This document shows positions 57,855 through 64,000 of a stretch of 64,000 nt of DNA, piece by piece; the stretch's first letter is position 1, and every line of letters starts with the position of its first letter. The stretch lies in contig UCEZ01000059.1 of NCBI GenBank assembly GCA_900471525.1, positions 33,149-97,148 of the forward strand. Reading direction: 5' to 3'. The translations under genes and the position numbers were made by a program. A model generated the notes under the pieces. That model was not told where the DNA came from and ran no database searches. It was given only the letters and a program-made list of their open reading frames with translations. Origin of the DNA: Hyphomicrobiales bacterium (GTDB lineage Bacteria > Pseudomonadota > Alphaproteobacteria > Rhizobiales > Rhizobiaceae).

Positions 57855-59381
57855 ATGAAAAACCATCTTTTGAAAGGCACGGCCCTTGCCGTTGCAATCG
57901 GCGCCTATTCGTTGCCGGTCACTGCCGCGCTCGCCCAGCAGAGTTGCATTCGCGTGCTCGGCTACGAGTCCGATGGCGAGAAGCAGACCATGGACCCGGC
58001 AGCCCTCATCGGCACGGACAGCGTATATCATATCCGCGCGGTCTACGAACCGCTCGTCGACCGCAGCAACACGATGCAGCCGATGCCGGCGCTTGCCGAA
58101 TCTTGGGAAGCGAATGCCGATGCGACGGAATGGACCTTCCATCTCAGGAAGGGCGTGAAATTCCACGACGGCTCCGATTTCGATGCCAAGGACGTGGTCT
58201 ATTCCTACCGCCGCCTTCTCGATCCCACGGTCTCGCCGGGCGGTTTCTCCACCCTCGCCTTTCTCGATGCGGACGGCATCACTGCTGTCGATGATCATAC
58301 GGTGCGTTTCAAGGTGAAGCAGCCCGTCGTCGAGCTTCCGATGCTGATCGCCACCAAATATGCGCTGATGGTTCCAGATGGCGCGAAGGCGCCGGACCTG
58401 CGCGTCAAGGGCAACGGCACCGGCCCCTTCATGCAGGAAACCTTCACCATCAACGGCGCCGTGCGCGTGATGCGGCGGAATGCAAACTATTGGCGCGCCG
58501 GCCTGCCGAAGGCGGAATGCCTGGAAATCACCACCAGCTTGGAGCCGACATCCCGCCTCTCCGCCCTGCTTTCCGGCACGGTGGACCTGTCGCTGACCGT
58601 CGATCCGGCGAGCCTCATCACGCTGAAGGACAATCCCGCGGTCGAGCTCGTCGCAACACCTGGCGCAACATCCCTCTATCTCGCAGTCTGGACGGACACG
58701 CCGCCCTTCGACAACGTCAAGGTCCGCGAGGCGATGAAGCTGGTGATGGACCGCCAGAAGATCGTCGATACGGTGCTGCTCGGCTACGGCGAGGTCGGCG
58801 CCGATACGCCGATCCCGCTCTCCTCGCCGCTCGGCCTCGGCACGCCGGCAAAGGCGGCGGATATCGAGAAGGCGACGGCGCTGCTCGCGCAGGCCGGCCA
58901 TGCGGATGGCATCGACTTCGATCTGTACACATCGGACTCCTATCCCGGCATGATGCTGCTCGCCCAGGTCTATGCCCAGATGGCCGCGCCCGCGGGCATC
59001 CGCGTCAACGTCATCACCTCGCCAGCAGAAGGCTATTGGGACACGATCTGGCTGAAGAAACCGGCCGTCATTTCCTACACCAGCGCCCGCCCGCCGGCGG
59101 AAGCCCTGACGCTGTCGCTGAACAGCAAGTCAGAGTGGAACGAAACGCACTGGAAACGCGACGATTTCGACGCGCTTGTCGTCAAGGCCGGGCAGACTGC
59201 CGATGAAAAGCAGCGCAACGATCTCTACCGCGACGCCCAGCGGATCGTTGCCGACGAAGGCGGCATGATCCTGCCGGTCTTCACCTCCGTCGTCGCCGGC
59301 CTGCGCAAGGGCTGCACCGGCTACCGGCCGAATGTCGACGTGAACCGCATCGACTATGCGAACCTGAGCTGCGGCGAGTAG
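57855..59381 (+). CDS. Peptide/nickel-type ABC binding protein (family 5)
   Basis: Periplasmic solute-binding protein (508 aa) of family 5 (oligopeptide, dipeptide, nickel, opine). The signal peptide is LKGTALAVAIGAYSLPVTAALAQ; the mature protein starts QSCIRVLGYE. MDPAALIGTDSVYHIRAVYEPLVD and LAESWEANADATEWTFHLRKGVKFHDGSDF are the usual opening. It leads the operon and has CAGGGG before the ATG. Family 5 proteins bind many small zwitterions as well as peptides; the ligand here is unknown. Confidence 0.9.
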   Translation: MKNHLLKGTALAVAIGAYSLPVTAALAQQSCIRVLGYESDGEKQTMDPAALIGTDSVYHIRAVYEPLVDRSNTMQPMPALAESWEANADATEWTFHLRKGVKFHDGSDFDAKDVVYSYRRLLDPTVSPGGFSTLAFLDADGITAVDDHTVRFKVKQPVVELPMLIATKYALMVPDGAKAPDLRVKGNGTGPFMQETFTINGAVRVMRRNANYWRAGLPKAECLEITTSLEPTSRLSALLSGTVDLSLTVDPASLITLKDNPAVELVATPGATSLYLAVWTDTPPFDNVKVREAMKLVMDRQKIVDTVLLGYGEVGADTPIPLSSPLGLGTPAKAADIEKATALLAQAGHADGIDFDLYTSDSYPGMMLLAQVYAQMAAPAGIRVNVITSPAEGYWDTIWLKKPAVISYTSARPPAEALTLSLNSKSEWNETHWKRDDFDALVVKAGQTADEKQRNDLYRDAQRIVADEGGMILPVFTSVVAGLRKGCTGYRPNVDVNRIDYANLSCGE

Positions 59382-59462
59382 CCGCCCCGCCCACGCGACA
59401 AAAACAACCGATCCAAGTCAACCGCATCCACGGGGCCTTGCCCCGCGGAAGAGGATAGCTGC

Positions 59463-60134
59463 ATGACGATTTCCGCATTGACAACCTTTTTGAACTGTTT
59501 CGCCGATGCACTCGACCGCGACCCGCGGCCCGTCTCGCGATCGCACACCGCCCGGTTGCGCCGGCTTGCGAAGCGCCTGCCGCCCGTCAAGGACGTACCG
59601 CCAGGCCGCGTGCCGATCCAGGCGGCCTGCGAGGCTGAGCTTGCGTCCTACGCGGCGCAGTCGCCGCTTGCCCGGGCGTTGGCTGCCCTTCTGCCAACAA
59701 TCCATATCACCCGCAGCACCAGTTATCTCGCCAACCCGCCCAGCAGCGATTTCGGCGAAAATTACGGCTATGGCATCATCTGCGGCCCAGACGGCGGGCC
59801 GCCGACCCTGATCCAGGACCCCGATATCGCCTTCGGCCTGATGTTCCTCGGGCCGAAAACCCACTATCCGCTTCATCATCACCCGGCCGATGAGCTCTAC
59901 TACACCGTCACGGGACCTTCCTTCTGGCGGGCGGGCGAAGCGGACTGGACCCGGCGCGACATCGATGAAATCATCCACCACCCACCGTGGCTGCCCCATG
60001 CGACGCTTTCAGCAGAGCGACCGCTGGTGCTGCTCTACATCTGGGAAGGCGATCTCGAGACCGACGCCGCCTTCATTCCCGATATCGTGACGGCGGATGC
60101 CGCCCTCTTTTCCGTAGGATTGGATGCAACATGA
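59463..60134 (+). CDS. DMSP-lyase-family cupin protein
   Basis: Cytoplasmic cupin (223 aa) resembling the dimethylsulfoniopropionate lyases DddQ/DddL. The metal and catalytic residues can be seen: H134 with HHH at 138-140 and E144, Y146/Y147 (THYPLHHHPADELYY), and H179 in WLPHATLS. The first 110 residues form a helical cap. It sits between the binding-protein gene and the two permease genes, overlapping the first permease start by 4 bases, so it belongs to the importer operon. Known members cleave DMSP to dimethyl sulphide and acrylate; whether this one does so, or acts on another zwitterion or sugar acid, cannot be told from sequence. Confidence 0.8.
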   Translation: MTISALTTFLNCFADALDRDPRPVSRSHTARLRRLAKRLPPVKDVPPGRVPIQAACEAELASYAAQSPLARALAALLPTIHITRSTSYLANPPSSDFGENYGYGIICGPDGGPPTLIQDPDIAFGLMFLGPKTHYPLHHHPADELYYTVTGPSFWRAGEADWTRRDIDEIIHHPPWLPHATLSAERPLVLLYIWEGDLETDAAFIPDIVTADAALFSVGLDAT

Positions 60135-61084
60135 GCGTTTTTCGTCTCCTTGCCAGCCGGATCCTGTTTTCGGCCCTGACGCTGCTTCTCGTCTCGATCC
60201 TGATCTTCCTGATCCTCGAGGCGCTGCCGGGCGACGTCGCCACCCGCATTCTCGGCCGCGACGCCACCGCCAAGGCGCTGGAGGTCCTGCGCAGCCAGCT
60301 CCATCTCGATCAGCCCGCTCTCGTCCGCTATTTCCAGTGGCTCGGCGATTTCGTGCGCGGCGATCTCGGCGTGTCGATCGCAACCGGCCGGCCGATTGGC
60401 GATGTCCTTGGCCCCCGCATCGTCAACACGCTGCTCCTGTCGCTCTTCGCCTTTGCGATCTATCTCGTGCTGGCGCTCGTTCCGGCGATTATCCAGGCGA
60501 CGAACCGTGGCAAAGCCGTTGACAACATCCTCTCCGTCATCACGCTCGTCCTTCTGTCGCTGCCCGATTTCTTGCTGGCGACGATGCTGCTTTTCCTCTT
60601 CGCCGTCGCGGTGCCTATCCTGCCGGCGCTGGCGACGATCTCGGAGGCCAGCACCTGGCTGGAGACGCTGCGCGCCATGGTCCTGCCTGCCGTGACGCTC
60701 GCCATCATGATGGCGGTCTATGCCATCCGCGTGCTGCGTGACAGCCTGATCGAAGTGCTGCGCTCGGACTATGTGCGCCTTGCCGAATTGAAGGGCCTGC
60801 GCCCACGTGCCGTGCTCTTCCGCCATGCCCTGCCGAACGCCATCGTGCCGGCGCTCAACGTCACGGCGCTCAATCTCGGCTTCCTGATCGGCGGGGTCGT
60901 CATCGTCGAGCGGGTGTTTTCCTATCCGGGCTTCGGCACACTGCTGATCGATGCACTGCAACTGCGCGATATCCCCCTGATCAAGGCGACCGTGATGATC
61001 AGTGCCGCAGTCTATGTCGCCGCCAATCTCGTGGCAGACGTGCTGGCCGTCCTGCTTCAACCGCGCCTGAGGACAAGCCGATGA
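60131..61084 (+). CDS. Peptide/nickel-type ABC permease (DppB-like)
   Basis: Inner-membrane permease (317 aa) with six hydrophobic segments. The N-terminal FLILEALPGDVATRILG is the usual PGD motif after the first helix; the coupling loop reads VRLAELKGLRPRAVLFRHALPNA. ATG 60131 overlaps the cupin stop (ATGA). The frame is also open upstream through the cupin gene in another frame, which is not real. It forms the pore with the next gene product. Confidence 0.92.
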   Translation: MSVFRLLASRILFSALTLLLVSILIFLILEALPGDVATRILGRDATAKALEVLRSQLHLDQPALVRYFQWLGDFVRGDLGVSIATGRPIGDVLGPRIVNTLLLSLFAFAIYLVLALVPAIIQATNRGKAVDNILSVITLVLLSLPDFLLATMLLFLFAVAVPILPALATISEASTWLETLRAMVLPAVTLAIMMAVYAIRVLRDSLIEVLRSDYVRLAELKGLRPRAVLFRHALPNAIVPALNVTALNLGFLIGGVVIVERVFSYPGFGTLLIDALQLRDIPLIKATVMISAAVYVAANLVADVLAVLLQPRLRTSR

Positions 61085-61968
61085 CCATGATCACCTCCAA
61101 TCCAGCCAGGCAGCTTTTCCGGTTCAATGCCGGCTACTGGCGCGCCACACCCGGTCCCTTCAAGGTCGGTGCAATCATCCTCGCCGCCCACGCGCTCTTC
61201 GCCGTCATCGGCACTTTCTGGACGCCCTATGGCTTTGCCGAAATGGGCGCCGGCCTGCCACTTTCCGGGGCTTCCTGGCAGCATCCGATGGGCCTCGACC
61301 AGATCGGTCGCGACGTCTTCAGCCGCTTCATGCACGGCGCGCACATCGTGCTCTTGCTCGCCTTCGCCGGCACGATGCTGGGCATGGTCGCGGGCACCAC
61401 GCTCGGCCTCATTTCGGGTTATGTCGGGGGCTGGTTCGATGAAATTACCCAGCGCATCGTCGAAGCGATGATCAGCATTCCCTTCCTGGCGCTCGCTTTG
61501 GTGATGATCATCGCAGCCGGCCCCACGCTCGCCGGCGAACCCGTGCTCATCGTCTTCGTCGTCGGCCTTGTCTATGCGCCGCGCATCACCCGCATTGCAC
61601 GCGCCGCCGCCATGGAAATCGCCACGCGCGAATATGTTGCCGTGGCGGAACTGCGCGGCGAAGGCACCTGGTCCATCGTTTTCCGCGAAATTCTCCCGAA
61701 CGCCGCCAACGTGTTGCTCGTCGAGTTCTCGCTGCGCCTCAGCTATGCGCCGATCCTGATCGGAGCTCTCGGCTTCCTCGGCTTCGGCATCCGCCCGCCG
61801 ACGCCGGAATGGGGCCTGATGATCAGCGAGAACCGCAATTTGCTGATCGCCTCGCCGGTGACGGTGTTCGGCCCCGGCCTCGGCCTCGCCTCCCTCGTCA
61901 TCGGATTCAACCTGTTCACCGACGGCCTGTCGCGCATGCTCGGCCAGCGGCCCGTCATGGGAGCGTGA
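61081..61968 (+). CDS. Peptide/nickel-type ABC permease (DppC-like)
   Basis: Second inner-membrane permease (295 aa) with six hydrophobic segments. ASWQHPMGLDQIGRDVFSRFMHGA is the DppC signature after the first helix, and VAVAELRGEGTWSIVFREILPNAAN is the coupling loop. Its ATG overlaps the stop of the first permease gene by 4 bases. The double ATPase gene starts 2 bases after its stop. Confidence 0.92.
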   Translation: MTMITSNPARQLFRFNAGYWRATPGPFKVGAIILAAHALFAVIGTFWTPYGFAEMGAGLPLSGASWQHPMGLDQIGRDVFSRFMHGAHIVLLLAFAGTMLGMVAGTTLGLISGYVGGWFDEITQRIVEAMISIPFLALALVMIIAAGPTLAGEPVLIVFVVGLVYAPRITRIARAAAMEIATREYVAVAELRGEGTWSIVFREILPNAANVLLVEFSLRLSYAPILIGALGFLGFGIRPPTPEWGLMISENRNLLIASPVTVFGPGLGLASLVIGFNLFTDGLSRMLGQRPVMGA

Positions 61969-61970
61969 AA

Positions 61971-64000
61971 ATGAAGAAACTCATCGACGTCCGCAATCTC
62001 AATATCGCCTATGGCGCAAAGTCCAGCTGGACCAATGTGGTACAGGACGTTTCCTTTGAAATCGCCGGGGGTGAGGCCTTCGGGCTCGTCGGGGAATCGG
62101 GCTGCGGCAAATCCACCGTCGCCTACCGCCTGCTTGGCTACGGTACGATCAACAGCCTCGTGCAAACCGGTGAAGTGCTGTTCGACGGCACGGACCTTCT
62201 GAAACTCGATACGAATTCGCTCACGAAGCTGCGAGGCAACCGCATCGCGCTCGTGCCACAGAACCCAACGACCTCGCTCAGCCCCGGCATGCGGGTCGGC
62301 TCGCAGATTCGCGAGATGATCGCGGCACACCGGGCGCTGCCGGACGGCATGAGCATGCAGAGCCGCATTGTCGAGCTTTTCGCGCTGGTCGGCCTGCCAG
62401 ATGTCGGCCACCGCTATCCCCATGAGCTTTCCGGCGGCCAGCAGCAACGCGTGGCGATCGCCATGGCGGTCGCCTGCAATCCCGACCTGCTGGTGCTCGA
62501 CGAGCCAACGACCGGCCTCGACGTCACCACGCAGCGCCAGATCATCCAGCTTCTCGGCGATTTGAGAAGCCGCATTGGCATGGCGATGCTCTACGTGACG
62601 CACGATCTCGCTCTTCTTGCCCAGATCGCCGACCGGGTGGGCGTGATGTATGCCGGCCAGCTCGTTGAGGTCGCGCCCTGCGATCAACTGCTGGCCGCCC
62701 CAGCCCATCCCTATTCCCGCGGGCTCATCACCTCGATCCCGACCGTAGACGGGACGGACAGGCGGGCGCAGGGCCTGCGCGGCGTGCTGCGCCGCGACCA
62801 GATGTCCACCGGCTGCAAGTTCGAGCCACGCTGCGATTTCGCCACCGCCGCCTGTCGCACCACACCGCAGGTGCTCGAACCGTTCGGAGAGATGCGATCC
62901 GTCGCCTGCATGAAATGGCGGGAGGCAACGGTGCCTCAAACGCCGGCTGTAAAGCCAAGACCGGGCGCCAGGACAGCGGCAAAGCCGGGACGCCTGCTCT
63001 CAATTGCGGACCTCAACCTATCCTATGGAAAACCAAGCATTTTCGACAGGTTTCTCGGCAAAACAAGCCCTTCCATCGTGCGCGACATCGATCTCGAACT
63101 GCGTGCCGGCGAGGTGGTCGCGCTCGTCGGGGAATCCGGCAGCGGCAAGTCGACGATTGCCCGGGCGATCAGCGGCCGCCTGCCGCCGCGTGCGGGCCTG
63201 ATCAGCCTCGATGGCGATCTGCTCGCCTCGACGCTGAAAAGTCGCTCGGTCGAGCAGTTGCGGCAGATCCAGTACATCTTCCAGAACCCCGACGCCTCGC
63301 TGAACCCCCGCCGTCGCATCCGGGCGATCCTCGAACGGCCGCTCGCCCATTTCGGTATCGAGATGGATGAAATGGCCCTCGAAGGCGTGCTGGAAAATGT
63401 CGGCCTGCATGCGGGTTACCTCGACCGGTTCCCGGAACAGCTATCCGGCGGCGAGCGCCAGCGCATCGCCATCGCTCGCGCGCTGCTGGTCAATCCCAAG
63501 CTGCTGATCTGCGATGAAATCCTGTCGGCGCTCGATGTCTCGGTGCAGGCGAGGATCGTCGAGCTGCTGCGGTCGCTCAAGGAAAAGCACGCCGTCGCGA
63601 TGCTGTTCATCTCGCATGACCTGGCCGTTGTGCAGCAACTCGCCGACCGGGTGGCGGTCCTCTATAAAGGCGCACTGATGCAACTGGCCGATACCGACAC
63701 GCTGCTGGACGCGCCCCTCCACCCCTATACCGAAATGCTGCTGGAGGCCGCACCCGGTCTCAGCAAGGACCACTACGTCTCCCGCCCCCCGGCCATGCCC
63801 GCGTCGAAGGCGGTGCACGGCATCGGCTGCCCGCTAGCCGGCCGCTGCCCGCGTCAGGTCGGCACCATTTGCGCCGAGACGCGACCCCCAGTCCAGGAGA
63901 CGGGCAGCGGATTTGTCCGGTGTCACGTTCCATTAGATCGGCTCTTGTTCCGACAGGTCCCCATTGCCACAAATACGGGCGATTCAATCCACCGTGCGGG
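61971..64000 (+). CDS. Fused double ATPase (DppD-DppF), runs off window
   Basis: Two ABC ATPase domains in one chain (676 codons in the window, no stop before 64000). The first Walker A is GESGCGKST at 41-49, with signature LSGGQQQRVAIAM and Walker B LLVLDEPTTGLD; the second Walker A is GESGSGKST at 387-395, with LSGGERQRIAIAR and LLICDEILSALD. Each half ends in the oligopeptide-type C-terminal Cys motif (GCKFEPRCDFATAAC; GCPLAGRCPRQVGTIC), which can bind an iron-sulphur cluster in some homologues. A fusion replaces the usual two genes. The second C-terminal motif is already complete, so the end is probably close. Confidence 0.92.
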   Translation, partial: MKKLIDVRNLNIAYGAKSSWTNVVQDVSFEIAGGEAFGLVGESGCGKSTVAYRLLGYGTINSLVQTGEVLFDGTDLLKLDTNSLTKLRGNRIALVPQNPTTSLSPGMRVGSQIREMIAAHRALPDGMSMQSRIVELFALVGLPDVGHRYPHELSGGQQQRVAIAMAVACNPDLLVLDEPTTGLDVTTQRQIIQLLGDLRSRIGMAMLYVTHDLALLAQIADRVGVMYAGQLVEVAPCDQLLAAPAHPYSRGLITSIPTVDGTDRRAQGLRGVLRRDQMSTGCKFEPRCDFATAACRTTPQVLEPFGEMRSVACMKWREATVPQTPAVKPRPGARTAAKPGRLLSIADLNLSYGKPSIFDRFLGKTSPSIVRDIDLELRAGEVVALVGESGSGKSTIARAISGRLPPRAGLISLDGDLLASTLKSRSVEQLRQIQYIFQNPDASLNPRRRIRAILERPLAHFGIEMDEMALEGVLENVGLHAGYLDRFPEQLSGGERQRIAIARALLVNPKLLICDEILSALDVSVQARIVELLRSLKEKHAVAMLFISHDLAVVQQLADRVAVLYKGALMQLADTDTLLDAPLHPYTEMLLEAAPGLSKDHYVSRPPAMPASKAVHGIGCPLAGRCPRQVGTICAETRPPVQETGSGFVRCHVPLDRLLFRQVPIATNTGDSIHRA

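Overview
The window reads as a chromosomal segment of a Rhizobiaceae-type alphaproteobacterium (Rhizobium, Ensifer, Shinella or Agrobacterium relatives). The support is the high GC with dense short-spaced operons, the polyhydroxybutyrate degradation module patatin-adc-bdhA, a rhizobial-style integrase remnant beside tRNA-Gln, minCDE behind a CtrA-type site, and very many solute ABC transporters. Genus and species cannot be fixed from the sequence alone.

Layout. (1) 1-17.1 kb looks like core chromosome: a nested palindromic element at the window edge, katG and oxyR facing apart, a dienelactone hydrolase, bdhA/adc/patatin, a MAPEG protein, LtrA, guaB, a metallo-beta-lactamase-fold enzyme, an MFS exporter, and the operon ppx-rlmE-VOC, ending at tRNA-Gln(CTG). 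(2) 17.1 to about 36.2 kb is a patchwork that looks like a decayed genomic island starting at the 3' end of tRNA-Gln. It holds an integrase pseudogene with no catalytic domain, kup, a broken secreted-protein gene, an amidase, a cyclase gene cut off where the minCDE operon begins, a CatB/Vat-like acetyltransferase, a stand-alone arginyl-tRNA synthetase, a TetR regulator beside an RND-adaptor stub, a VCBS/RTX protein, an S21 paralogue with a TTG start, a DUF992 protein and insertion-sequence scraps. The distal island boundary was not found. (3) 36.4-43.7 kb is a MocR-type regulator with a DadA-like flavin oxidoreductase, divergent from a complete polyamine-type ABC importer. (4) 44.0-56.5 kb is a two-operon catabolic locus: hyuA-hyuB-SDR-aldolase, and livKHMGF-aminotransferase-lysR. 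A 44-bp sequence, 38 of 44 bases identical in the two copies and containing an ATA-N9-TAT LysR box, lies upstream of both operons. (5) 56.9-64.0 kb is a LysR regulator divergent from a peptide/nickel-type ABC importer whose second gene is a DMSP-lyase-family cupin; the last gene, a double ATPase, runs off the window.

How it fits together. Regions 3 to 5 are self-contained uptake-plus-catabolism modules, each with its own regulator next to the operator it probably uses. The best candidates for undescribed biology are the two-copy operator tying the hydantoinase/oxoprolinase-type operon to a branched-chain-type importer and aminotransferase, and the cupin lyase inside a peptide-type importer operon. 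The most striking structural oddity is the minCDE operon abutting a severed cyclase gene on a tRNA-associated patchwork, with an exact TTAA-N7-TTAA CtrA motif still in front of minC.
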